A DNA stretch of 64,000 nt from Roseomonas sp. KE0001 (GTDB taxonomy: Bacteria; Pseudomonadota; Alphaproteobacteria; Acetobacterales; Acetobacteraceae), in contig NZ_RCVQ01000006.1 of the NCBI RefSeq assembly GCF_016107285.1, forward strand, positions 62,001 to 126,000, in the 5' to 3' direction. The notes under the pieces are model-generated. The model made no database searches, was not told where the DNA came from, and saw only the letters and a program-made list of their open reading frames with translations. This document shows, piece by piece, positions 48,075 through 56,086 of the stretch (the stretch's first letter is position 1; the number at the start of each line of letters is the position of its first letter). The translations under genes and the position numbers were made by a program.

Positions 48075-48746
48075 GTGGAAAACTTCGTCTTCGCCTTCCT
48101 GAACGCCGACATCGTCCGCGAGGCCTGGCCGATCCTGTGGCAGGGCTTCCTCTACACCCTGGCGCTCTCGGCCATCACCGTGCCGCTCGGCCTCGCGGGC
48201 GGCGTCCTGCTGGCCCTGCTGGCCACCTCCGGCCCGCGCGCGGTGCGGCTGGCGGCGGCCGGCTGGACCGACCTGTTCCGCGCCATCCCGCCGCTGGTGC
48301 TGCTGGTCTTCCTCTATGCCGGGCTGCCCTTCGCCGGCATCGACACCGGCGCCTGGGGGGCGGTGGCCATCGGCTTCTTCCTCAACACCGGCGCCTATTA
48401 CGGCGAGGTGCTGCGCGCCGGCATCGAGAGCGTGCCGCGCGGCCAGATGGAGGCGGCGCGCAGCACCGGCCTCTCGCGGGGGCAGGCGCTGGCGCACGTG
48501 GTGCTGCCGCAGGCGGTGCGCAACGTGCTGCCGGACCTGGTGAGCAACACGCTGGAGGTGGTGAAGCTCACCTCCATCGCCAGCGTCGTCGCCCTGCCGG
48601 AACTGCTGTTCCAGGCGCGGCAGGCGCAGAACGCGACCTACAACGCGACGCCGATCGTGGCGGCGGCGGTGGCCTACTTCCTGCTGCTCTGGCCGCTGGT
48701 GCGGGTGATCTCGCGGCTGGAGAACAAGGCCCTGGCGGGGCGCTGA
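48075..48746 (+). CDS. Polar amino-acid ABC transporter permease, second subunit
   Basis: 223 residues from a GTG at 48075. Same family as the previous gene, with the EAA loop EAARSTGLSRGQALAHVVLP and the LEVVKLTSIASVVALPELLFQARQ segment. It ends the transporter operon; the stop is 8 bp from the convergent Rieske gene. A 64-bp gap to the first permease contains only a 17-codon open frame of doubtful meaning. Confidence 0.92.
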   Translation: MENFVFAFLNADIVREAWPILWQGFLYTLALSAITVPLGLAGGVLLALLATSGPRAVRLAAAGWTDLFRAIPPLVLLVFLYAGLPFAGIDTGAWGAVAIGFFLNTGAYYGEVLRAGIESVPRGQMEAARSTGLSRGQALAHVVLPQAVRNVLPDLVSNTLEVVKLTSIASVVALPELLFQARQAQNATYNATPIVAAAVAYFLLLWPLVRVISRLENKALAGR

Positions 48747-48754
48747 GCGGCGCC

Positions 48755-49105
48755 TCAGGCCCCCGCCTCGGCCGGCACCCAGATCGTCCCCTCCGCGTCG
48801 ATCCGCGCCGGCACCGCCTCCAGGCTGTCCCCCGCGCAGGGGCCGGTGAGGCAGAAGCCGTCCTCGATGCGGAAGGTCGCGCCATGCACGGCGCAGACGA
48901 TGCGCCGCCCGGCGCCGTCGAGGAAGCGGTCCGGCATGATCTCCAGCGGCACGCCGATATGCGGGCAGGCATTCACATAGACCCGGACCCGCCCGCCCTG
49001 GCGCACCGCGAGCAGCCCCATGAAGCCGCCGGAGACGCCGGAAAACCCCCTGGCCTTGCCGTCGGCGATCTCCTCCAGGCGGCACAGCGCGCGTTCCTCG
49101 GTCAT
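48755..49105 (-). CDS. Rieske [2Fe-2S] domain protein
   Basis: 116 residues from ATG 49105. A single Rieske domain: CPHIG with Cys47 and His49, and CAVHGATF with Cys71 and His74, the four cluster ligands. It is small and soluble, like ferredoxin components of dioxygenases or NirD-like proteins. There is no oxygenase gene nearby, so the partner is unknown. Confidence 0.88.
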   Translation of the reverse strand: MTEERALCRLEEIADGKARGFSGVSGGFMGLLAVRQGGRVRVYVNACPHIGVPLEIMPDRFLDGAGRRIVCAVHGATFRIEDGFCLTGPCAGDSLEAVPARIDAEGTIWVPAEAGA

Positions 49106-49194
49106 TCTCCCTCCTCCGTCGCCGGGCACGGCCGCTTCATCCCCTGTTCATCCCGGTCGCGCAAACTGGCATGGCCGAGACGGGAGATGCCGCG

Positions 49195-49653
49195 ATGCGA
49201 TGCCGGATCCACTGCGCCCTGCTGCTCGCCGGGCTGGCCCTGGCCGCGCCCCGGGCCGCCGAGGCCCAGCTCCGCCTGGACCATGAAGGCCAGGGCTATG
49301 TTCCCGGCCCGACCGGACACCAGACCGGACGCCAGGGAGGCACGCCGTGGCATTTCGAGTCCCGGGGCCTCCACGGAGGCCGCCCGGAGCACCCGGCCGG
49401 GGGCGCCCCGTGGCAGGGTGGCGCCGATGGCCGCCATCGAGGGTGGCAGGAGATCCCGCGCGACCTCCGCCGCCGGCCACCCGGCCAGGGCGCCTGGGGC
49501 CCGGGCGAGCCGGGCACCGGCCAGACCGGATCGGGGGTGCAGGTCTATGTCGATCCCGGCCCCCTGGTTCCGCCGCCGGTGCCGCCGCCGGAATTTCCGG
49601 CCAGCCAGGGCACGCCCTGGTTCGGCGACCGCGAGCCGCGCCCGCGGCGCTGA
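49195..49653 (+). CDS. Exported Gly/Pro-rich protein of unknown function
   Basis: 152 residues from ATG 49195, with a GGGAGA site 9 nt upstream. A signal peptide (HCALLLAGLALAAPRAAEA) precedes a mature part rich in Gly, Pro, His and Arg with little hydrophobic core and the repeated motif GGxPW. I recognise no family. Being low in complexity and on its own, it may be a cell-envelope-associated protein or a marginal gene. Confidence 0.6.
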   Translation: MRCRIHCALLLAGLALAAPRAAEAQLRLDHEGQGYVPGPTGHQTGRQGGTPWHFESRGLHGGRPEHPAGGAPWQGGADGRHRGWQEIPRDLRRRPPGQGAWGPGEPGTGQTGSGVQVYVDPGPLVPPPVPPPEFPASQGTPWFGDREPRPRR

Positions 49654-49675
49654 GCGCCCCTCAGCCCCGCCCCCC

Positions 49676-50104
49676 CTAGCTCCGCCAGTCGCCCATCCGG
49701 CAGAGCACGGCCCAGTGCGCCGCCGAGACCGGCATGACCGAGAGGCGCGACTGCCGCACCAGGGCGATGCCCTCCAGCGCGGGCGTCGCCCTGATGGTCG
49801 CGAGGCCCACCGGCCGCGGCAGCGCGCCCACCGCGCGCATGTCGACGCAGACCCAGCGCGGCGCCTTGCCCTCCGGCACCGTCTCCGTGGGGTCGGGATA
49901 GGCCTCGCGGGCCACCTCGACCACGCCGACGATCTCCTTGCCGATATTGGAATGGTAGAAGAAGGCCAGGTCGCCGCGGCGCATGGCCTTCAGGTGGTTG
50001 GCGGCCTGGGCGTTGCGCACGCCGGTCCAGGGTTCCACCCCGTTCGCCACCTGCTCCTGCCAGGAGAAGGCGTCGGGCTCGCTCTTGACCAGCCAGTGCC
50101 GCAC
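49676..50104 (-). CDS. EVE domain-containing protein
   Basis: 142 residues from a GTG at 50104. It begins HWLVKSEPDAFSW and contains WTGVRNAQAANHLKAMRRGDLAFFYHS, the EVE/PUA-like fold signature with an aromatic pocket for a modified base; GIALVRQSRLSVMPVSAAHW closes the domain. EVE proteins bind modified bases in DNA or RNA. It follows the YciI gene by 13 bp on the same strand, so the two form an operon. Confidence 0.9.
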   Translation of the reverse strand: MRHWLVKSEPDAFSWQEQVANGVEPWTGVRNAQAANHLKAMRRGDLAFFYHSNIGKEIVGVVEVAREAYPDPTETVPEGKAPRWVCVDMRAVGALPRPVGLATIRATPALEGIALVRQSRLSVMPVSAAHWAVLCRMGDWRS

Positions 50105-50117
50105 CGCCCCGCCCGCC

Positions 50118-50411
50118 TCAGCCGACGCGCTGGCCGCCGGCATAGACCTGCCGGAAGGGGCGGATGACGGTGCGCGCGAAGAGGCCGGCCCTGGCATAGG
50201 GATCGCCGGCGGCCAGCGCCTCGGCCTCGGCCTGGTCGGCCACCTCGACCACCAGCAGGCTGCCGCAGGGCTTGCCCTCGGCGTCGAGCAGCGGCCCGAC
50301 CTGGACCAGCTTCTCGACCTGGCTGTCGAGGTATTCCAGATGCGTCGGCCGGGTGGCGAGGCGCAGCTCCAGCGCGCCCGGCTTGTCCTCGGCGAAGATG
50401 GCGAACAGCAT
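50118..50411 (-). CDS. YciI family protein
   Basis: 97 residues. The dimeric ferredoxin-like fold of YciI: MLFAIFAEDKPGALELRLATRP, the His-containing helix HLEYLDSQ, and the DPYARAGLF segment that gives the family its active-site Asp and conserved DP-Y pattern. Possible enzyme or ligand-binding role; function unsettled. It is divergent from ccmC and upstream of the EVE gene. Confidence 0.88.
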   Translation of the reverse strand: MLFAIFAEDKPGALELRLATRPTHLEYLDSQVEKLVQVGPLLDAEGKPCGSLLVVEVADQAEAEALAAGDPYARAGLFARTVIRPFRQVYAGGQRVG

Positions 50412-50629
50412 GGTCGGATTCCCCTCCTGGGGCGCCCCCCGTCCGGCGGCGCCGCTGCGTCCATCACGTAACCGGGTGTGGCGATGGCTTCAATCCGGCG
50501 ACGCCAGCGCCTAAGTCTGCCGCATCCGCCCCCCGCACCCCCCCCTGGCTCATGGATCAGGCTTATCGTGTTGTTCGAGCGTGCGATCGGCGTTTCCGCC
50601 TCCGGCGAGGGCAGGCTAGGTTGCGCGCC

Positions 50630-51424
50630 GTGAGCACCCCCCTGCCCGGCCCCACCGCGGCCGCCCCGCGCCCCGCCGCGCCGCCCGGACGGGGCGCGGC
50701 GCTGCACCGCCTCGCCAATCCCGGCCGCTTCCTGCGCCTGACCGACCGCTGGCTGCCCTGGCTCTGGGCGCTCGCCGGGCTGGTGCTGGGAGCCGGCGCC
50801 GCCTGGGCGCTGGTCTTCTCGCCGCCCGACTGGCAGCAGGGCGAGACGGTGCGGATCATGTACGTGCATGTCCCCATGGCCTGGCTGGCCATGGGCGGCT
50901 ATGCCGGGCTGGCCGTGCTGTCGGTGCTGTCGCTGGTCTGGCGCCATCCGCTGGCGGATCTGGTGGCGCGGGAGCTGTCGCCGGCCGGCGCCATGGTCAC
51001 CGCCCTCTGCCTCGCCACCGGCAGCCTCTGGGGCCGGCCGATGTGGGGCACCTGGTGGGCCTGGGATGCGCGGATGACCTCGGTGCTGGTGCTGTTCTTC
51101 CTCTGGGTCGGCCATGCCGCCCTGGTCCGCGCCTTCGACGACGAGGAGCGCGGCGCCCGGGCCGGCGCCATCCTGGCGCTGATCGGGGCCCTGAACCTGC
51201 CGGTCATCAAGTGGAGCGTGGACTGGTTCAACACCCTTCATCAGACGGCCTCGGTCACCCGCATCGGCGCCCCGGGCCTGCATGTCGCGCTGCTCTATCC
51301 CCTGCTCACCTGCGCCCTGGGCTTCAGCCTGGCCTTCGCCGCGCTGGTGCTGGCGCGCAGCCGGGCGGCGGTGATGGAACGGCGCCTGCGGCAGGCGCAA
51401 CTGGCCCGGGCGCGGCGCGCATGA
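50630..51424 (+). CDS. ccmC: Heme exporter / cytochrome c maturation protein CcmC
   Basis: 264 residues from a GTG at 50630; the open frame begins earlier but with arginine-rich sequence. CcmC presents heme to CcmE at the periplasmic side of the inner membrane. Six membrane helices are visible, the heme-handling loop WGTWWAWDAR is at 139-148, and the axial histidines lie at YVHVP (His80) and in the NTLHQTAS loop. Its stop overlaps ccmD as ATGA. It is the first ccm gene here; ccmA and ccmB are not upstream. Confidence 0.93.
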   Translation: MSTPLPGPTAAAPRPAAPPGRGAALHRLANPGRFLRLTDRWLPWLWALAGLVLGAGAAWALVFSPPDWQQGETVRIMYVHVPMAWLAMGGYAGLAVLSVLSLVWRHPLADLVARELSPAGAMVTALCLATGSLWGRPMWGTWWAWDARMTSVLVLFFLWVGHAALVRAFDDEERGARAGAILALIGALNLPVIKWSVDWFNTLHQTASVTRIGAPGLHVALLYPLLTCALGFSLAFAALVLARSRAAVMERRLRQAQLARARRA

Positions 51425-51567
51425 GCCTGCACTGGTGGCACGTGACCCTCGCCTGGGCCCTGGCGGCGATGGGCTTCGGCGGCATGGCGGCGATGGCGGC
51501 CTGGCGCCATGCCCTGGCACGGCGGCGCCTGCGGCAGATCGAGCCGCGCCGGGAGGGGCGGGCATGA
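51421..51567 (+). CDS. ccmD: Heme exporter protein CcmD
   Basis: 48 residues, a normal size for CcmD. One membrane helix (about 8-28) with a basic C-terminal tail RHALARRRLRQIEPRRE. CcmD binds CcmABC-CcmE to help release heme-loaded CcmE. It overlaps both neighbours by 4 bp, which supports it despite the short length. Confidence 0.88.
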   Translation: MSLHWWHVTLAWALAAMGFGGMAAMAAWRHALARRRLRQIEPRREGRA

Positions 51568-52184
51568 GTGGGGCGTCTTCCGGGATGTCCCCTGGAGCCT
51601 CCCCGGGCCGCGGCATGGGCGCGGCGCGGAAGAAGCGGCGGCTCTGGGTGCTGCTGCTGGCCGGCCTTGGTCTCGGCACCGCCACGGCGCTGACCCTGAC
51701 CGCCTTCCAGGACAATCTGGTGTTCTTCCTGGCGCCGAGCGACATCGCCACGCGGCAGCCCGGCCCCGACCGCGCCTTCCGCCTCGGCGGCCTGGTCGAA
51801 ACCGGCAGTCTGCAGCGCGGCCGGACGCCGGACGGCCGCCCCGAGGCCCGCTTCCGCGTCACCGACGGGCCGGCGACGATTCCCGTCGCCTATGTCGGCG
51901 TGTTGCCCGACCTGTTCCGCGAGGGGCAGGGCGTGGTGACGCTCGGCCGCCTCGGCCCCGACGGGCTGTTCCGCGCCAGCGAGGTGCTGGCCCGGCATGA
52001 CGAGACCTACATGCCGCCGGAGGTGGCGGACGCACTGAAGCGCAGCGGGCACTGGGACCCGGCCCGGGGCGCCCCGCCCCCCGCCGCCTCCTGGAACACG
52101 CTCAGTCCCACTGCCAGTCCCATTGGCAGCCCCATTGGCAACCCCATTGGCAGCCCCGCCGCGGAGGCGAAGAGCGGCGGATGA
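51564..52184 (+). CDS. ccmE: Cytochrome c maturation chaperone CcmE
   Basis: 206 residues. CcmE covalently holds heme in the periplasm. Basic start, one membrane helix (about 27-47), the beta-barrel with FFLAPSDI and FRLGGLVETGSL, and the heme-binding HDETY (His145, Tyr149). After about residue 180 an unusual tail repeats SPIG/NPIG (12-bp DNA units). It overlaps ccmD and ccmF as ATGA. Confidence 0.95.
   Translation: MSGASSGMSPGASPGRGMGAARKKRRLWVLLLAGLGLGTATALTLTAFQDNLVFFLAPSDIATRQPGPDRAFRLGGLVETGSLQRGRTPDGRPEARFRVTDGPATIPVAYVGVLPDLFREGQGVVTLGRLGPDGLFRASEVLARHDETYMPPEVADALKRSGHWDPARGAPPPAASWNTLSPTASPIGSPIGNPIGSPAAEAKSGG
52107..52154 (+). repeat. 12-bp tandem repeat in the ccmE 3' end
   Basis: Four units (52107-52118, 52119-52130, 52131-52142, 52143-52154), the last three almost identical to CCCATTGGCAGC, encode a PIGS/PIGN tail on CcmE. 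The first has diverged. The tail lies beyond the heme domain. Confidence 0.85.
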
Positions 52185-54139
52185 TCGCGGAGATCGGCCA
52201 TTTCGCGCTGGCCCTGGCGCTCGCCCTGGCCCTGGCACAGGCGGTGCTGCCGTTGCTCGGCGCGCAGCGCGGCGAGGCGCGGCTGATCGCCGCCGCCGGC
52301 CCGCTGGCGGCGGGGCACCTGCTGGCGGTCGCGGCCGCCTTCGCCGCCCTGCTCTGGGCCTTCGTCACCAACGACACCAGCGTCATCAACGTGGTGCAGA
52401 ACAGCCACTCGGCCAAGCCGCTGCTCTACAAGCTCTCCGGCGCCTGGGGGAACCACGAGGGCTCGATGGTGCTCTGGGTGCTGATCCTGGCGCTCTGCGG
52501 CGGGGCGGTGGCCGGCTTCGGGCGCGACCTGCCGGGGGTGCTGCGCGCCCGCGTGCTCGGCGTGCTGGGACTGGTCGCGGTGGGCTTCCTGGCCTTCATC
52601 CTGGCCACGTCCAATCCCTTCGGCCGGGTCTGGCCGCCGCCGCCGGACGGGCAGGGGCTGAACCCGATCCTGCAGGACCCCGGCCTCGCCTTCCATCCGC
52701 CGCTGCTCTACCTCGGCTATGTCGGCTATGCCGTGACCTTCGCCTTCGCCGTCGCGGCGCTGATCGAGGGGCGGGTGGATGCCGCCTGGGGGCGCTGGGT
52801 GCGGCCCTGGGCGCTGGCCGCCTGGGCCTTCCTCACCCTCGGCATCGCGCTCGGCTCCTGGTGGGCCTATTACGAGCTGGGCTGGGGCGGCTGGTGGTTC
52901 TGGGACCCGGTGGAGAACGCCTCGCTGCTGCCCTGGCTGGCCGGCACGGCGCTGCTGCACTCGGCCATCGTGGTCGAGAAGCGCGAGGCGCTGAAGGTCT
53001 GGACCGTGCTGCTGGCGCTGCTGGCCTTCGGCTTCTCGCTGCTCGGCACCTTCCTGGTGCGCTCGGGCGTGCTGAACTCGGTGCACGCCTTCGCCAACGA
53101 CCCGGAGCGCGGCGTCTTCATCCTCGGCCTGCTGGTCTTCTACCTGGGCGGCGGGCTGGCGCTCTTCGCCTGGCGGGCGCCGGCCATGGCGCCGGCCGGC
53201 CTCTTCGCCCCGCTCTCGCGCGAGGGCGGGCTGGTGCTGAACAACCTGCTGCTCTGCTCGATGGCGGCGGTGGTGCTGACCGGCACGCTGTGGCCGATGT
53301 TCGCCGACCTGCTGCTCGGGCAGAAGATCTCGGTCGGGCCGCCCTTCTTCAACACCGCCATCCTGCCGCTGGCCGTGCCGCTGGTGCTGGCCATGGCGGC
53401 CGGGCCGCTGCTGCCCTGGAAGCGGGCGCAGCTCTGGCCGGTGCTGCAGCGGCTCTGGTGGGCGGCGCTGCTGGCGGCGCTGGCGGCGGCGGCCTGCCTC
53501 GCCCTCGCCGGCGCGCGGATCGGCCCGGCACTGGGCTTCGCCGCCGCCGCCTGGCTGATCGGCGGCGCGCTGGCCGATGTTCTCGACCGCATCGCCCTGT
53601 TCCGCCGCCCCGCCGCCGCCTGGAGCCGGGCGCGGGGCCTGCCGCGCGCGGCCTGGGGCGCGGCCATCGCGCATGCCGGGCTCGGCGTCTCGATCCTGGG
53701 CATGGCGGGCATGGGCCTGGCCACCGACCGGCTGGCCGGCTTGCAGCCCGGGGAGAGCGTGGCGCTGGCGGGCTATGAATGGCGCCTCGACCGGGTCGAG
53801 GATGCCGTGGGGTCCAACTGGTCCGCCCGGCGCGCCACCGTGACGGTGACACGGAACGGCGCCACCGTCGCCGTGCTGGCGCCGGAGCGGCGCTTCTTCC
53901 CCGTGGCGCGGATGACCACCACCGAGGCCGCCATCCACACCACCTGGCTCGTCGACCTCTACGCCGTGCTGGGCGAGGAGCAGGAGGGCGCGGCGGTGCT
54001 GCGCCTGCACCACAACCCGCTGGCGCCCTGGATCTGGCTGGGCGCCGCCATCATGGCGCTGGGCGGCGGGCTCTCCCTCTCCGACCGGCGGGTGCGTGTC
54101 GCGGCGCCGTCGGCGAAGCGGCGGGCCGTGCCGGCATGA
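52181..54139 (+). CDS. ccmF: Heme lyase subunit CcmF
   Basis: 652 residues with about 14 membrane helices. CcmF with CcmH attaches heme to apocytochrome c. The WWD domain WGGWWFWDPVENASL is around residues 234-247, and conserved histidines occur in FHPPLLYLGY and in KLSGAWGNHEGS. The rest forms the large hydrophobic subunit with periplasmic C-terminal parts. It overlaps ccmE by 4 bp. Confidence 0.96.
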   Translation: MIAEIGHFALALALALALAQAVLPLLGAQRGEARLIAAAGPLAAGHLLAVAAAFAALLWAFVTNDTSVINVVQNSHSAKPLLYKLSGAWGNHEGSMVLWVLILALCGGAVAGFGRDLPGVLRARVLGVLGLVAVGFLAFILATSNPFGRVWPPPPDGQGLNPILQDPGLAFHPPLLYLGYVGYAVTFAFAVAALIEGRVDAAWGRWVRPWALAAWAFLTLGIALGSWWAYYELGWGGWWFWDPVENASLLPWLAGTALLHSAIVVEKREALKVWTVLLALLAFGFSLLGTFLVRSGVLNSVHAFANDPERGVFILGLLVFYLGGGLALFAWRAPAMAPAGLFAPLSREGGLVLNNLLLCSMAAVVLTGTLWPMFADLLLGQKISVGPPFFNTAILPLAVPLVLAMAAGPLLPWKRAQLWPVLQRLWWAALLAALAAAACLALAGARIGPALGFAAAAWLIGGALADVLDRIALFRRPAAAWSRARGLPRAAWGAAIAHAGLGVSILGMAGMGLATDRLAGLQPGESVALAGYEWRLDRVEDAVGSNWSARRATVTVTRNGATVAVLAPERRFFPVARMTTTEAAIHTTWLVDLYAVLGEEQEGAAVLRLHHNPLAPWIWLGAAIMALGGGLSLSDRRVRVAAPSAKRRAVPA

Positions 54140-54164
54140 CGCCGAGAGGAACGGACGACCACCC

Positions 54165-54716
54165 ATGAATCGCCGCCTGCTGATGCTCGCCCCGCTCGGC
54201 CTCGTCGCGGCCGGGGGCGCCGGCTTCTACGCCATGCTGCGCGGCCTGGGCGATGGCAGCTACGACCCGCGCGGCGTGCCCTCCGCGCTGCTCGGCCGCG
54301 CGACGCCGGCCTTCAGCCTGCCGGCGCTGGAGGAGGGCGCCCCGCCGCTGACCGAGGCGGCGCTGCGCGGCCTGCCCGCGCCGGTGCTGGTGAACTTCTG
54401 GGCCAGCTGGTGCGTGCCCTGCATCGTCGAGCATCCGCAGCTGATGCGGCTGGCGCGGGAGGGGGTGACGATCCTCGGCATCAACTACAAGGACCGGCCG
54501 GCCGATGCGCGGGCCTTCCTGCAGCGCCATGGCAACCCCTTCCGCCAGCTGGCGCAGGACGCGCCGGGCCGCGTCGCCATCGACTGGGGGGTCTATGGCG
54601 TGCCGGAGAGCTACCTCATTGACCGCCAGGGCATCGTCCGCTGGCGCTGGCCGGGGCCGGTGACGCCCGAGGTGCTGGAGCAGGACATCCGCCCGCTGCT
54701 GCGGCGCCACGCCTGA
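54165..54716 (+). CDS. ccmG: Thioredoxin-like CcmG/DsbE
   Basis: 183 residues from ATG 54165. A membrane anchor (about 5-24) is followed by a thioredoxin fold with the active site WASWCVPC (Cys83, Cys86) and the GVYGVPESYLIDRQG segment typical of DsbE. It reduces apocytochrome or CcmH cysteines in the periplasm. The stop overlaps ccmH by one base (TGATG). Confidence 0.95.
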   Translation: MNRRLLMLAPLGLVAAGGAGFYAMLRGLGDGSYDPRGVPSALLGRATPAFSLPALEEGAPPLTEAALRGLPAPVLVNFWASWCVPCIVEHPQLMRLAREGVTILGINYKDRPADARAFLQRHGNPFRQLAQDAPGRVAIDWGVYGVPESYLIDRQGIVRWRWPGPVTPEVLEQDIRPLLRRHA

Positions 54717-55195
54717 TGCGCCGCACCCTGTCCGCCCTGGCGCTCGCGCTCGTGCTGGCGTCCGGCCTGTCCGGCGCGGCGCGCGCCGTCGGCCTGCCCT
54801 CGGAGATGCTGCGCGACCCGGCGCAGGAGGCGCGGGCGCGGGAGATCGGGCGCGAGCTGCGCTGCCTCGTCTGCCAGAACCAGTCGATCGAGGACAGCGA
54901 GGCCGACTTGGCGCGCGACCTGCGCCGCATCGTGCGCGAGCGGGTGGCGATGGGCGAGAGCGACCGCCAGGTGATGGACTATGTCCATGACCGCTACGGC
55001 GACTTCGTGCTGCTGCGCCCGCCCGTCACCTGGGCCACGGCGCTGCTCTGGGGCATGCCGGTGCTGGCGGTCGGCGGCGGCGCGCTGGCCATCCTGCTGG
55101 TCCGCCGCCGGCGCGGCGCGGTGCCCGAGGCGCCGCCGCTGAGCGAGGCCGAGCGCGCCCGCCTCGCCGCGCTGGAGGATGAGGCGGGGCGATGA
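54716..55195 (+). CDS. ccmH: Cytochrome c maturation protein CcmH
   Basis: 159 residues. A signal-like first helix, then the periplasmic domain with LRCLVCQNQSIEDS (Cys50 and Cys53, redox pair), followed by a membrane helix (about 107-127) and a short cytoplasmic tail. CcmH takes part in the heme lyase with CcmF and thiol reduction with CcmG. The stop overlaps ccmI as ATGA. Confidence 0.95.
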   Translation: MRRTLSALALALVLASGLSGAARAVGLPSEMLRDPAQEARAREIGRELRCLVCQNQSIEDSEADLARDLRRIVRERVAMGESDRQVMDYVHDRYGDFVLLRPPVTWATALLWGMPVLAVGGGALAILLVRRRRGAVPEAPPLSEAERARLAALEDEAGR

Positions 55196-55986
55196 TCTGG
55201 CTGCTCTTCCTGGCCATGGCGGCGCTGGCGGTGGCGCCGCTGGCCTTCGCCCTGCTCCGCCCGCCGCGCCTGACCGGCCGGCTGGAGGCCGACCGCGCCC
55301 TCTACCGCGCGCAGCTCGCCGAGCTGGAGCGCGAGCGGGAGAGCGGGCGGATGGACGAGGCCGCGCACCGCGCCGCCGTGACCGAGGTGCAGCGCCGCCT
55401 GCTGGCCTCGCCCGCCGCCGCGGCGGCGCCGGGTGCCGGGCGGGGCGGGGCGCTGCTGGCCGCCATGCTGTTCCTGGTGCCCGCCCTCGGCTTCGGCCTC
55501 TACCTCTGGCGCGGGCATCCCGAGATCCCGGCCGCGCCCTATCGCGAGCGCGCCGAGGCGGCGGCGCAGGACGAGGCGCTGCTGGCCATGCTGCGGCAAC
55601 GGCTGGAGGCGGCGCCGCAGGAGGGCGAGGCGGCGCGCCAGGGCTGGATCCTGCTCGCCAATGCCGAGCGCGGGCGGGGCCGGACGGAGGCCGCCATCGA
55701 CGCCTTCGCGCGCGCCCTGTCCATCCGCTTCGACGGGCCGCTGGCCGCCGAGCTGGCGGAGCTGCGCATCGGGCAGGGCGAGCTCGACGCCGCCGCCGCC
55801 CTGCTGGCGCGGGCGCTTTCCGCCGAGCCGGAGGCGCCGCGCCTGCGCTACCTTTTGGGCCTGCTGGAGGCCCGTGCCGGCCGGTCGGAGAATGCCCGCG
55901 CCACCTGGCGCGCCCTGCTCGACCAGGCGCCGCCCGACGCGCCCTGGCGCGCCCTTGTGGAGCGGCGGCTGCAGGAGCTGCCCTAA
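55192..55986 (+). CDS. ccmI: Cytochrome c maturation protein CcmI
   Basis: 264 residues. Two membrane helices (about 1-22 and 85-103) enclose a heptad-rich loop; after that a periplasmic TPR part (about 118-260) is suited to holding apocytochrome c. The c-type biogenesis protein CcmI hands apocytochrome to the CcmF/H heme lyase. It is the last gene of the ccmCDEFGHI run. Confidence 0.9.
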   Translation: MIWLLFLAMAALAVAPLAFALLRPPRLTGRLEADRALYRAQLAELERERESGRMDEAAHRAAVTEVQRRLLASPAAAAAPGAGRGGALLAAMLFLVPALGFGLYLWRGHPEIPAAPYRERAEAAAQDEALLAMLRQRLEAAPQEGEAARQGWILLANAERGRGRTEAAIDAFARALSIRFDGPLAAELAELRIGQGELDAAAALLARALSAEPEAPRLRYLLGLLEARAGRSENARATWRALLDQAPPDAPWRALVERRLQELP

Positions 55987-56000
55987 GTACACGCCCCTGG

Positions 56001-56016
56001 GCACACGCGGGTGTGC
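56001..56016. promoter_or_regulatory. Small perfect inverted repeat between ccmI and the DUF1194 gene
   Basis: GCACAC (56001-56006), GCGG, GTGTGC (56011-56016) forms a palindrome 15 bp after the ccmI stop. It may be an operator or part of a Rho-dependent terminator; no T run follows. Confidence 0.25.
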
Positions 56017-56086
56017 ACATGAAAGAATTGCGCCACCCCCCCGCCTCTCGGCTTTGCTGTGCGGGAACAGGCGGGAGGCGGAAAGG

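Noticed and set aside
50412-50629. tRNA-like pattern (CTTCAATCC) between YciI and ccmC
   Set aside because: No acceptor stem or anticodon arm could be formed around it.
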